DNA from: Pycnopodia helianthoides
Taxonomy: Eukaryota > Echinodermata > Asteroidea > Forcipulatida > Asteriidae
Assembly (NCBI GenBank): GCA_032158295.1
Contig: CM063257.1
Span: 1,798,001-1,862,000, forward strand
Direction of reading: 5' to 3'
Length of the DNA: 64,000 nt
In this document: positions 52,173 to 63,821 of the stretch, piece after piece
How the letters are laid out: the number at the start of each line of letters is the position of its first letter
How positions within the stretch are numbered: the stretch's first letter is position 1
Notes under the pieces: generated by a model
Databases searched by the model: none
Told to the model about the DNA's origin: nothing
Seen by the model: only the letters and a program-made list of their open reading frames with translations
Translations under genes and position numbers: made by a program

Positions 52173-52334
52173 GGTCGATTTCACAAAACTCTTCCTAACT
52201 TAGGACTAGTCCTAGCCAATGCTAAGAGATAGGACTAGTCTTAAGTAACTGGTCTTAACTTAAGACTAGTCCTATCTCTTAGCATTGCCTAGGACTATAT
52301 TCCTAAGTTAGGAAGGGTTTTGTGAAATCCACCC
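52173..52334. mobile_element. Foldback element, TAGGACTAGTCCTA family (intergenic)
   Basis: Same structure and order of inner palindromes as 43506-43662. Adjacent at 52010-52141 and further on at 53686-53833 are two relatives with ACTGCAAA-type interiors and the same TTTCACAAA ends. Confidence 0.8.
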
Positions 52335-52997
52335 CGCGCTTGAACAGACACATTTTTAAGATAGGTTTTTGGAACATTTTAAATGACGAGACAAATAATT
52401 GATGTAGTACCCTATAAGAGTTTAAAAGGTGCTGCAGCGCTATCAATCACCACTGCCAGAAACACCAGGGCAAACCCCTTCTCTATATTGATAAGTGTCA
52501 ATGGGTTCTTTTTAATATGCATTCTAAACGTCCCATCCGAAGGACGAAGCAATATTGTTTAAGTGTCACGACCGGGACTCGAACCCACAGAAACACCAGA
52601 GTTTGAGTCCAGCTCATACGTGGAAACGAACATCGTCTGGTTTGCTTTTAATTCGATTTCATCATGGAGATAGCTACCTCCGTGGTTTCACAAACTAACA
52701 CGAACCTTTTAATACTTGAACTTTTATTGATTATTAATTAAGGACGGAAAACATTAAAAAACACAATTTTAGTTATCAAGTTCAAAGCATCTAGTGTCCA
52801 TAGTTAAAACACTCGTTGACAAATTTTGAATGTTATATGTGTTTTGTGCATTTTCCGTGGCATATGCGAAAACTTTTGTACTTAAAACTCAATTGGGGGG
52901 GGGGACGAAATCGGATCGTGTAACTTAAACTTTTGACAAACTTCTGACAATCTAAAACTGACCCATACTTTTTACATAATGGTCTGACGTCACCATG

Positions 52998-53149
52998 TAG
53001 GCCTTTTTCGAAACCACGGCTTTGGCTCGGGCTCCGTCCGCCTGTTTGAAGCCCCTTAAGGAAAAACACACGTCTTCTAAATAACTGATGGAGCTAGCCG
53101 GAGCCTAAGCCGGAGCCTAAGCCCAAGCCGTGATTTCGAAAAGGCCCAT
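52998..53149. mobile_element. Foldback MITE with GCCTTTTTCGAA ends (intergenic)
   Basis: Copy of the element at 16921-17086, with CACGGCTTTGGCTC and CAAGCCGTGATTTCG arms. Confidence 0.8.
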
Positions 53150-53447
53150 TATATTATTCTCTTTCATAACCCATACTTTCTACATAATGGTCCGAGGTCG
53201 CCCGAAGTACTTTTTTTTATTAACACTATACTCATAGTGTCATGACTATTGTGTAATTCTAACAGGGAAACGAATCTCAACACAGGAACTACCGTCTACA
53301 TTGCACAATCACTTTGAAAGACGAGAACCGTGCATGAGAATTTGTGTCCCCTTTGTTGTTCCCCACACGGAAAATTAACATGGACTGAAGAAAGTTGACT
53401 CAAAAGAGGGCGCTATCAGACGAAATTTATACGTAATTCGCCATACA

Positions 53448-53640
53448 GGGCCCAATTTCGTAGAGCTGCTTACGCAGAAAATATTGCTTAACAATTTTCT
53501 GCTAAGCAGATTCAGCAGGATACCAGTCACAAATTGTACATGTGACATGGTATTTTGGGCCGGTAACCTTATTCTGTTAAGCATAATTTTGTTGTGCTTA
53601 GCTACTTTTTGTGCTTAAGCAGCTCTATGAAATTCGGCCC
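53448..53640. mobile_element. Foldback MITE, GGGCCC family (intergenic)
   Basis: Complete copy between the two genes; the right end has mutated to TTCGGCCC. Confidence 0.85.
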
Positions 53641-53685
53641 TCGTGGGGGACAGAATCTCCTGCCAAACTGGACTCGAGTCGACCA

Positions 53686-53833
53686 GGGCTCGATTTCACA
53701 AAGAGTTCAGACTGATCGTAACTGCAAATCCATCGCAGTTGCTTAGCAAAGAGGGATGTCACAATACAAATCACTATGGTAATACTGACAACTCATCTTA
53801 AGATGAATCTTAGTGCTTTGTGAAATCGACCCC
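53686..53833. mobile_element. Foldback element with CGATTTCACAAAG ends
   Basis: The terminal inverted words CGATTTCACAAAG/CTTTGTGAAATCG match 52010-52141, but the interior differs from the GGACTAGTCC type. Confidence 0.7.
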
Positions 53834-54181
53834 AGCACTGATGTACATAGATATACGTTTTGCATTGTTTCATCGTCGTTTTACCTTCAATATGGCGTAA
53901 TGACGTCAACGCATGTCGTGTGTTTGACATTCAAGTGATGACGGCCAATGCAAGGGATATTCTTGCAACAATAAAAGAGAAAAATAGCAAAGCCCGCCCT
54001 CTATTATGGACAGCATTATTCAAGAAAACAAAGACGAAACCAACTGAGCTGATCAGCTGAAATGCTTCATGCCTGACAATAATAATGTCTACTTTAATGC
54101 AATGCTCAATTACTTCTTGGGTACATCATTACAAAATTACCTCAGAACTAAAACACACACAAAATAACTTGAAGACCTATC

Positions 54182-54415
54182 AATTAAGCTCCGCCCCCTT
54201 ACGCACTGACCAATCACAACCTTGTCTACGCCACCGAAAGTCTGACACGCTAAAAACCCATTAGAAAAGTAAGCACGCGTGCGCGTGTACTTAAAGCGCG
54301 CACGTTCATGCCGTGAGTGTGCCATTGGAGACAAGCACATCTTGTGCCCGTGGGTGCAGTAGTGATGCAGTCAATGCTGTGATTGGTCAATATGTTAAGG
54401 GGGTGGGGCTTAATG
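54182..54415. mobile_element. Foldback element (intergenic)
   Basis: Arms ATTAAGCTCCGCCCCCTTA with CTGACCAATCACA, and their inverse, lie about 160 bases apart. Confidence 0.7.
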
Positions 54416-55610
54416 GATCGGCCCATTGCCGTTGCACCGACGTGAAAACATTACTTAAAATGTGTCTATTACAAAGATCGTTGATAGTACTTCTTAAGAT
54501 AAATCATTACAAAATGACACCACCTCTACCGCAATGGGAGAAGTTAGGCTGTATCCGAATTGGCAGCTACTGCTACGGCTACGGCTGTTGCCAAGGGTGT
54601 TGCTAAGGATGTCCTATACTTCAACGCATGATGATGCCATGATCCAGCCGCAGCCATAGCCGCCAATTCAGACACGGCCTAAAACAGCTGCATCTTTGTT
54701 TGAACAGTCACCAAATGGTGACTTTGTTAAACGCTAGGTGGCAGCAGACTTACTGGGGTAACTTGTTTGCGTAGTTCTGACCATGCGCACATTTCCGAGA
54801 ACAATGGACCTTACGGCAACCAAATTAGCACGTGTTCTTTTAGTACTATATTATTCGTATGCCTTGTTTATTTTAACCATTCATTTTTGTTTAGCAATGT
54901 GAACTTTTAAATTTACTTACTATACTTTTCTGGCAAGCTACTATGGCTAGTATTGTATGTTAGCAAACTGCGTACAATATTTCAGCTGCCCTTTATAAAC
55001 AAAATGTTTCCACTTGTGGAATTCCGATTAAGGCAAATAACTACTTTGTTTATGATTGCATTTTTTTCCCAGAAAGCTTAAAATTTTACATGATACATTT
55101 TTGTCTGGAGCAAACTCCCAATAATTCTCTGATGAATTGCTCGGCGCGTAACCACAGTTTATAAATGATTTCAGTTTGTAAAAAAATCCAGCAAATCAAC
55201 AAAAAACTTGGACATGTAGGCATCTTTAAACAACTCAAAGAGCCATCATGTACATGACGTTACCAAAAACCTTTTTTAGAAAAATATTTTCATTCACCTT
55301 CAGTGAAAGCTTATACATGTAAATAAATACTTTTCCACACTCTAACAACTTCCGGGTCAGAATGACCAGGATTCCGGGTCGAAGGAAACCTGACCCAATT
55401 CTGGGTCACCTTGACCCATATCTGGTCAGGCCAACATGGAAAGTGGTTAAAAAATTGTATTTAAAATGGATTCTGTCAGTTTGACCCATTTCTGGGTCAT
55501 GTAAACACAAATTCCAGGTCAACAGGACCCAGAACTGGGTTAGGACCCAGAACTGGGTTAGGACCAGAACTGGGTTAGGACCCAGAACTGGGTAGGGCCC
55601 CAGGGGACAT

Positions 55611-55784
55611 GAGCCCAATTTCATAAATCTTATTCTCTACTAAGCAGGCATGAGCAGGAGACCAGTCACAAATTGTAGGCCTACATGTGGCATGGTAGTT
55701 TGGCTGGTAACCTTTTTCTGGTAAGCATAGTTTTGTGGTGCTTAGCTACTTTTTGTGCTTAAGCAGCTCTATGAAATTGGGCCC
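55611..55784. mobile_element. Foldback MITE, GGGCCC family, left arm shortened
   Basis: It begins GAGCCCAATTTCATAAATCT and ends AAATTGGGCCC; much of the left arm is deleted. Confidence 0.75.
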
Positions 55785-56234
55785 TGGATCCGGGTCGATC
55801 TGACCCAGGAAGTGTTCAGAGTGCATGCATTTTGGGCAAATAAAACTAGTCTGAATACATACAGTGATATCACAGTACTCTGCATAGACAGATGTCGAAA
55901 AAATAGATATAAATAAATAAACCTTTACCTTGTTTGGAATGTTTTAAACCTACTTGCTAAAACCAATAAAAGAAATGTTTATTTTAGTAGGAAAGAAATG
56001 TTTATTTTAGTAGGAAAAAAATACCAGATGTTAGAGTTGTATGAACCAAAAATGCTTCAGAATTATTTGTGCCCCCAAAAATATTTAGGGGAGACATTAC
56101 AAGTCAATTTCACAGAGCTGTAATGTTGCTTTGCATTTTGCCCATCTTGCAGACTGTTTTGTTTATTCGTTTATAACCCCCCCCTAGCCCTATATAGGAC
56201 TCTTCCTCTGTGCTGTGTAGTATTATACAAAGTG

Positions 56235-56632
56235 AAAGGCGCCAGGGTGAAGGCCAGGGTGAAGGCCGCCAGGGCTGAAGGCCGCCAGGGCTGAAGGCCG
56301 CCAGGGCTGAAGGCCGCCAGGGCTGAAGGCCGCCAGGGCTGAAGGCCGCCAGGCTGAGGCCGCAGGGCTGAAGGCCGCCGCAGGGCTGAGCCGCCAGGGC
56401 TGAAGGCCGCCAGGGCTGAAGGCCGCCAGGGCTGAAGGCGCCGGCTGAAGGCCGCAGGGGACCAGGGCTGAAGGCCGCCAGGGCTGAAGGCCGCCAGGGC
56501 TGAGGGCGGGCTGAAGGCGCAGGGTGGCCGCCAGGGCTGAAGGCCGCCAGGGCTGAAGGCCGCCAGGGCTGAAGGCCGCCAGGGCTGAGGCCCCAGGGCT
56601 GAAGCCCAGGGCTGAAGGCCCCAGCGCCTACC
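56235..56632. repeat. 16-bp GC-rich minisatellite
   Basis: About 25 imperfect copies of GGCCGCCAGGGCTGAA. It gives a 190-codon open frame on the minus strand (ALAAFSPGGLQPWRP type), which is a by-product of the repeat. Confidence 0.92.
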
Positions 56633-57479
56633 CCAGCTGAACCCCGCTATTCCTAGTGTGTTAATCCCTCTCCTTCTCTCTGTTGTTTCCTCCTTTCTCT
56701 TTTTCATTCTTTTCTTGATTGATTCTGTTACACCAGTGTACATGTATCTTGAGTTGTCATTTAGCCTTCAAAAGGTCAGGCCATTCATTAACTATTGTTG
56801 TCATTTAATAAAAGTTTAAGGCTATTAAATAAAAATAAAAAAGGTTTGTTAAAAGCCAGTTACCGTTTTCTTTGTGCATCGAGAACTTAATTTCATTTGA
56901 ACAAAGCCCCCAAAGAGGTGTAACTAATGTTTTAATTTTACGTAGCGGAACTTCACAAATCATGCAATAGGAGGCGCTATTTGCACTAATCTACCAAATG
57001 CAATATTAGCTTAAAGTTATTTGACACGTTAAATATTGTGTTTAATCTGCGTACACTAATTGTTTCAAGACTTAACCAGAGAAACGTTTTACTTATTAGC
57101 AAAAATACTCTGCAATTAGAGAGAAAAAAACTTGCTTATTTTCCATAATATTAGCAGTCCCTATAAAGTGCTTTATCACACCTAATGTGTTTATTCGAAG
57201 CGCTCATCATTTTATGACAAGTACGCAAAGCTACGTGACCAATTTTGTTTTGAAACCTGTAAGGGTTTACAAAGTGCTGCAGAGCATTCTAAAGCAGCCA
57301 AACACGCTAGAACTAAGACAGCCCCCTTTCCCTTAATGATGAGAGTACTGGTTTCTTTTACGTGCATTACACAATAGACGAGGCGGGACCAAAGACTTAA
57401 CGTCCCATCCAAAGGACGAAGCAATTATGACCAAATGTCTTGCTCAAGAACATATCCCTTCAACGCTTTTGTATTTCTG

Positions 57480-57880
57480 TAACATCTAATATATTTTAAA
57501 GGACGAAGGACGAAGCAATTATGATTAAATGTCTTGCTCAAGAACACACATGTCATATCCCTTCACAGTTTTGTATTTCTGTAACATCTAATATATTTTA
57601 GAGAAATACTTAAATTTGGTTTTTAACCTTGATATAATATGAAGTTTTAAACCCTTCTTGTAGCACCTATTATTCTTTTAAAGAAATGTACCTTGATAAA
57701 TGAAGTGTTAAACAGGATATATATTGAAAAAATACATAAAGATGGTTTTTAACCTTTCTTAAACATCTAGCATATTTGATAGAAATACATAAAGATGGTT
57801 TTGAACCTTTCTCAAACATCTAGTATATTTTATAGAAATACTTAAAGATGGTTTTGAACCTCTCTGTGACATCAAGTAAT
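57480..57880. repeat. Tandem duplications, 60-110 bp units
   Basis: GGACGAAGCAATTATGA...TAACATCTAATATATTTTA occurs twice. Then AAATACATAAAGATGGTTTT...ACATCTAG occurs three to four times at about 60-base spacing. Confidence 0.75.
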
Positions 57881-58049
57881 AAAGTATTAAAGTTGACAAA
57901 CCATTTGAAACCATTCCATCGCAAGGGTTGTGTTTGGTGGCACCACTGTGCACAGAAATAAACTCTGTACATGTACATGTGTGTACTATGTAGGTATCAT
58001 GTAATACCATATTGTGGACTGGTATCATTTATCTACCATCCAAAACAAC

Positions 58050-58790
58050 AGTGGGTGACATTGAATGGTCAGACAGTAGGAGGGTTGACTGTGTACAATG
58101 TAGATTCAATCATCATATTATGATATTATATTGCAGGCTGGCATAATTTATCTACCATTCAAAACCAGAGAGGATGATACTGACTGGTGAAACAGTAGGA
58201 GGGTTGACTGTGTACAGTGAAGATGCAATCATCATATGATATTATATTGAAGGGTGACATAGTTTATCTACAATTCAAAACAACAGTGGGTGACATTGAA
58301 TGGTCAGACAGTAGGAGGGTTGACTGTGTACAGTGAAGATGCAATCATCATATGATATTATATTGAAGGGTGACATAGTTTATCTACAATTCAAAACAAC
58401 AGTGGGTGACATTGAATGGTCAGACAGTAGGAGGGTTGACTGTGTACAGTGAAGATGCAATCATCATATGATATTATATTGAAGGGTGACATAGTTTATC
58501 TACAATTCAAAACAACAGTGGGTGACATTGAATGGTCAGACAGTAGGAGGGTTGACTGTGTACAGTGAAGATGCAATCATCATATGATATTATATTGAAG
58601 GGTGACATAGTTTATCTACAATTCAAAACAACAGTGGGTGACATTGAATGGTCAGACAGTAGGAGGGTTGACTGTGTACAGTGAAGACGCAATCATCATA
58701 TGGTATATATTGCAGGCTGGAATAGTTTATCTATCATTCAAAACCACCGTGGATGATATTGAAAAGTCAAGAAGTAGGAGGGTTAAATAA
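58050..58790. repeat. 116-bp tandem array
   Basis: Five to six copies of GTTGACTGTGTACAGTGAAG through GACAGTAGGAGG, the middle ones nearly identical. The unit matches the right half of the TTAACCCTC MITE (35581-35799). The array stops about 90 bases before the GULO stop codon. Confidence 0.9.
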
Positions 58791-58882
58791 TGATTATTAA
58801 TTAATTAGCAAATGTTGATGTTACCATTACACTTCACGAGCAGTTCTTCTTAAGACCTGCTTACTCTTGACGATGAAACCGA

Positions 58883-61800
58883 TCACTGAAAGAGGACTTT
58901 CTGCAGGTAGTCATTCAGGAACACTCCTTGGGGATCAAGTTTCTTACGAATGTCACAGAATTTCTCAAAGTCAGTGTACATTTTCTTGAAGTCTGTCCCA
59001 GTCAGTTTATGAGCCTTCAGAAAAGCAAATTTGAAAACAAATTAATCTTCAATCGACCTACAATTAAAGGAACATTACAGAATTGGTAAGAAAAAAACTT
59101 TCTGCAGGTAGTCATTCAGGAACACTCCTTGGGGATCAAGTTTCTTACGAATGTCACAGAATTTCTCAAAGTCAGTGTACATTTTCTTGAAGTCTGTCCC
59201 AGTCAGTTTATGAGCCTTCAGAAAAGCAAATTTGAAAAAAAATTAATCTTCAATCGACCTACAATTAAAGGAACATTACAGAATTGGTAAGAAAAAAACT
59301 TATAAAATGTACTTTTTGATCACAGATTTACCTAAAACTTACACGGTCTAATGATGATGATAGTGGAAAACATCCCCTGAAATATTTCCGTCTGAAATGC
59401 CATATTTGATGAGAAATTAATAAACTAATTTTCCGATTGGAGTTTATCGCTCAGTGAGCGTTTTGTTCATTTGTTGAATCTATATGATTTCATGCAAATG
59501 TGTAATAGGTTTTTCACTATTTTTTCGTGACCCAGATGGCCGATCGATCTCAAACTTCAACAGGTTTGTCAGTTTATGTATAAGGTAGATTACATAAAGT
59601 GCTTACACTGCCAGCTACTGTTTTGTTAGCAAAAACCAATTCTGTAATGTTCCTTTAAGTATTACCAGCACCCAGTTGAACCCGGATGGTACCCAATCAA
59701 GTTGCATTAACAGGTATTGAAAAGGATAAGTTTAATCTGATAAACAGATACTTGATAAAACAGGCAAGTTACTCGGGTGGGATTCGGATCCACGACCTTC
59801 GCCATTCTAGATATATTGATGTATTTTTACCCAGTACCCAGCAGAGCCCAGTTAAAGATTACCTTAGCCCTTAACCCCTAACCCTAACCCTTACCTTAGC
59901 CCAGTGTGGCCTTCCTCCAGCATTGAACATTATCTTCTCAAAGGCAGCCCAGTACTTGGCATAGGGAACAGGTTTCCCATAGGGCCTGCACAATAGAGAG
60001 GGAAAAGAAAACAGGGACAATTTAATCATATTAGCCTTTCTGAAATATGGTGAACACCTTGTACTCAAAATTCCGATCCATTAAATATTTGGAGCTTCAA
60101 GCTCTGCAGTCTTGTGGGTGTTCCCCCCAAATTCTAGCCCTGTATTTATTTATATATTTGTTTTCAACAGTTGGAGTTAACAGTTTGGTCTGGGTGTATA
60201 CAGAGAGATAAACCCAAACCAAAACAGTGCAATTATAACCTGGGCCCAATTTCATAGAGCTGCTAAGCACAACAATTTGCTTAGCATGACATTTCTTCAT
60301 TGATAAAAAACAGGATTACCAACCAAACTTCCACATGATTTTCAGGATAAGCAAACATCAGCTGAATACCAGTAACAAGAAATATGCAACACATGGAAAT
60401 TTGGTTAGTAACCCTGTTTTTATCAAGGAAGAAATTTCATGCTAAGCAAATTGTTGTGCTTAGCAGCTCTATGAAATTGGGCCCAGATCTTACCTGAACA
60501 TTATGATGTTAATGAAGCAACTATCCCTCCCATTGGCTGGACTCATCATGATGTCATCGCCTTTGACAAATCGCACTTCAACAGGACAGTGGACTTGAAC
60601 ATCTTTACTGGCATTCAGCCAAGCTTTCAGCTCTTGAAGCACTGAGGCCGTCTGATGTCTGCAGAAATGAAAACAAATATATAAAAAAACAGGGCTAGAA
60701 TTTGGGGGGAAAACCCACAAGACTGCAGGGCTTGAAGTTAAAAAATATTTAATGGATCGGAATTTTGAGTAAAAGACCAGAATTGAAGTGAGAAGAAAAA
60801 AATGCCTACACAGGTTAATAACTGAACTGTTTGAATTTGAAAAAGCACTAAGTGAAGATTGATCTCATTTGCATATTATGGGTAAGTAGTCTTTGATAAT
60901 CAACAGAATAGTGTTTATCCGACTGAAAGTCAACATTTGAACACAACAGAAGACTGGCGGACTCGTCTGGACACAAGTTTACTGGCCTGATGCTAAAATC
61001 ACTGGCCTCAGGCCAGCAGTCCAGTGTAAAATTCGAGCCCTGATCATGTTTAAATATGTGACATTTTTGCATTTTCTTAAAGAGGCACAAAATGGTGTGT
61101 CGACTCTTGGCCAAGTGGTCTAGCAAAAAAGACTTGAGCAGAGTGTGGGTTCGAGTCCTGGTCCTGGCCCAGAGATGTGGTTGGACTTGGTACCCACTGT
61201 CACCTCAACATGGATGGATTCAACATTCTTTATGAAAATACTGTGACAGTTTCTTGCTGTTTTCTCAACAGGTAGAACACTGTATTCAGCTGAAACTTTC
61301 AAAGGTGACTGTTATTGTACGTTTCTTGACCACTCTGTAATTCGTTACTTGAAGGAAGAGCTTTTTAGTGATTTAATGAATAGGTCACATGAAAAACACA
61401 ACACCGCAAGAATAGAAGCTTTAGTTTGCAAGTATCAGCCATTCCCTTTAAAGGACTATCTTCCTTACCGAGGGATCGCCCACTCTGTCACATGTTGCTT
61501 AAAGAGGCAGTCGTGCTGGAAGAGTTTGTCACTGTTTGCGACGTCAGTCCGCTGCTTGGAATAGCACCAGTTGAAGAGCAATCGGTTGACCGATGGCATA
61601 AGTCGTGGCAAGAAGGTACTGACAGAAAAATACAAATGTGAGAAGAAAATTAGCTACAAATGACGGTAGAAATGACATAGGCCTGGGCCCCATTTCATAG
61701 AGCTGCTTAAGCACATAAAGAAGCCAAGCACAGCAAAAGTATGCTCACCAGAATAAGGTTACCAGCCAAAATATCATGTCACATGTACATGCACCATCTC

Positions 61801-63210
61801 CGACTGGTATCCAGCTCCTTTATGCTTTGCTACCCGGAACAAAGATATACAAAAATTAGGGAGGCCGCCAAAATGAGGACTAGATAGCTCAGTTTGTAGA
61901 GCGCCAGCACGTTGATCCGGAGGTCGCAGGTTCACACACCGTTCTATTCAATTTTTCTTTATTAACTTCGTTCCCAAGGTCATTACCAACATAATAGTTT
62001 CCGTCTGTTCATCCAAACGAGGCAAGGTGGTGTCTCGGTGGACAAGGTTGGTTTCTACATGGAGTCATCCATGTTGTTAAGAGGTAAAAAAAAAAAAAAA
62101 AGTAAAAAAAAAAAAAAAAAAAAAAAGTTTTAGAGAGTGGGGTGGTCAAGTTTTTGTGTCTACTTGCGTTTAAGGTAGGAAAACTAAATTCAAATGATAT
62201 CGATCTATGTATGAGTAATATGTAAAACAAATATTCAATGCATCTGTTTGTGCATTGTTGCAGAGAATAAATCTGGACTATTCCATTTCACTGGGCTTTG
62301 CCTTGTGAAATGGAATAGTCCAGATTGCACCTCGTGGTTATATTCTGCGACTACGCACTCACATGCATCCAATATTTGCCTCATCTCATCCATTGTTTCT
62401 GAGCAGTGAAAATAACTACCTACCAGATCCAGTATAGAAACTCCAGGAAGTAGTAGCCAATCAGACAGTCCCAGAACCAGTTGGCACTGGATTTATCCGG
62501 TTTGTCTGTCTTATCACTCTGCCTCAGCACAGCGCTCTCGGTGTGCGGGAACCAGTAGAAGCAAAAGAACTCGCTGCTGTCGACAAGGTTGTCCATTTGT
62601 GCAAGTGCCTGTTTGGTGAGGTCAGAAGTTTAATTAAATAATAAATTCAAATTAATTCAAATTAAGTTGTTTGCAGTAGGGCCAACTGCTGTGAACTACA
62701 GCATTCAAACTGGGCCCAATTTCATGGCCCTGCTTTTCACAGAATTCTGCTCAGGCCCAGATGATTGCGTCTGGCCGAACCGTATCACCTGGTATTTTGC
62801 AGTGCTATCCTGTCTGGTCGACCAGAGAGCAACCCGACTGGATCCCCCTTGAAATCGGCATTAGTATTTGCACATGCGCCTAATCCTGTCCGCCATCTTG
62901 GAAGTCAAAATATACGCTAAGGAATTGACTCCCAAAATGGCAGACAAAATGGTTAACGAGCATCGTGCAAAGCTGCGTTCTGCATCATGCAGGGGGTTCA
63001 ATACACAAGTCAAATAAAGCCCATCAATTTCAAATTCTTTTTCTCTCTAAAATAAAAAAAATGCCAAAAAAGAAAAAAAAAAGAATCACCTCATCCAGAG
63101 TGCACGAAGTATCCTTTCTTTGGATCTTGAACTGTGGCTCACATTGGAATGTTAAGGTGACGATGACGCCCAAGGCGCCAATACCACTTTGACACCCGAA
63201 ATGTCGATTC
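58883..63210 (-). CDS. GULO: L-gulonolactone oxidase-like flavoenzyme, C-terminal half
   Basis: GULO oxidises L-gulono-1,4-lactone in the last step of vitamin C synthesis, as a membrane-associated ER enzyme in vertebrates. Six exons are visible: 63090-63210 (acceptor uncertain, possibly 63186), 62424-62608, 61469-61618, 60494-60658, 59895-59985 and 58883-59014. Markers match the D-arabinono-lactone oxidase C-terminal domain: [56 protein letters not shown] (Glu/Arg pair expected in the substrate site), [27 protein letters not shown] and [17 protein letters not shown]. All joins between these exons keep frame. The FAD-binding N-terminal half lies beyond position 64000. An alditol or arabinonolactone oxidase relative is possible, but the similarity to vertebrate GULO recalled from memory is high along the whole length. 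Confidence 0.93.
58899..59301. repeat. 201-bp tandem duplication covering the GULO last exon
   Basis: 58899-59100 and 59100-59301 are almost identical. The unit runs from the C-terminal codons through the acceptor and into the first 37 bases of the TTAA MITE. Confidence 0.92.
59075..59215 (-). CDS. GULO: Alternative terminal exon of GULO-like gene (tandem duplicate)
   Basis: A near-identical copy of the last GULO exon sits 201 bases upstream of it, with the same acceptor (TTTTCTGAAG). It encodes [20 protein letters not shown] onward to NDYLQKV, but then runs into transposon sequence and ends FFLPIL before TAA at 59075-59077. The distal copy ends KVLFQ and TGA at 58883. Transcription reaches this copy first, so it may be the exon used. 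It could also be an assembly duplication. Confidence 0.7.
   Translation of the reverse strand, partial: AHKLTGTDFKKMYTDFEKFCDIRKKLDPQGVFLNDYLQKVFFLPIL
59265..59658. mobile_element. 394-bp MITE flanked by TTAA, GULO intron
   Basis: Second copy of the element at 17990-18383, same length and ends. Its first ~37 bases are also repeated at 59064-59100, carried by the 201-bp tandem duplication of the GULO terminal exon. Confidence 0.82.
60242..60484. mobile_element. Foldback MITE, GGGCCC family, long subtype, in GULO intron
   Basis: Its right end lies 10 bases from the exon that starts at 60494, so it abuts the splice donor GTAAGA. Same subtype as 12421-12662. Confidence 0.85.
61860..61970 (+). 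mobile_element. tRNA-like SINE in GULO intron
   Basis: ACTAGATAGCTCAGTTTGTA with an eroded T arm (GGTTCACACACC). It directly follows a truncated GGGCCC-family foldback (61685-61830). Confidence 0.65.
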
Positions 63211-63661
63211 CTCAGCAGGCAAGAGCAGTTCACCTTGACTTCAGCAACTAGTCCACAACCTGACACAAAATAGCAAGGTCACTAAGAAGGTTCAGGTGTC
63301 AAAGGCAACTTTAAAAGTCTTTAGCACTCTGTGAAAAAAAAAAACAAGGTCAACAAAGGTAGGATGTTAATTTAGCATTGGTGGATAAAGAAAATTTAAT
63401 ATTTCTGGTTTAGCCCATCGGAAAAAAAGATGTTCACCACGTCACGAGACGACATGGGTACGATTAATTTTTCATTGTGATAAAGAATATTATTGGTTTA
63501 CCATTCAACAGTGTGTTCACCACTTCACGACGGACGACATGGACGTATATCTTTTAAAGATTACAGCGATAGTTTTTAACGCCCAGAATATGCCTGTGGA
63601 GTATACAGTGCTCTACACACATCGATGAATAGATATTGAAAACCTCTTTATACTGACCCCT

Positions 63662-63821
63662 TCAGGCCTGGAATTACACAGAGGCCACAGCCTTTGTTGC
63701 CCTGGTCTTGGCGCTCGGTGCCCCTTCAAAAGTCACCCATAGACTTTAAGATTTTCCAATGGAAGTGCCCTTTGCCAAATGAAAATGGCCTTGCCCTTTC
63801 AAAGTTAAAAATCCAGGCCTG
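63662..63821. mobile_element. CAGGCCTGGAATT foldback element in GULO intron
   Basis: Third copy of this family, in the 63211-64000 stretch, which otherwise shows no exon. Confidence 0.75.

Larger units (their letters stand above)
50146..58882. other. Intergenic region, no supported gene
   Basis: This is the stretch between the multi-MAM start and the GULO-like stop. It contains the MAM-gene 5' flank, foldback elements, SINE fragments (52400-52620, 57240-57440), a CCGGGTC-rich repeat at 55350-55610 related to 49640-49840, a 16-bp minisatellite and a 116-bp array. The short open frames (for example 53860-54060) show no recognisable domain. The stretch 50450-51950 holds nothing I recognise. Confidence 0.7.

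Noticed and set aside
53860..54060. 67-codon plus-strand open frame, intergenic
   Set aside because: No recognisable domain, splice partner or homologue, and it is within chance length.
56171..56743. 190-codon open frame rich in Ala/Pro/Gly/Trp
   Set aside because: It is a translation of the 16-bp minisatellite; the same motif is open in other frames and no splice or start context supports it.
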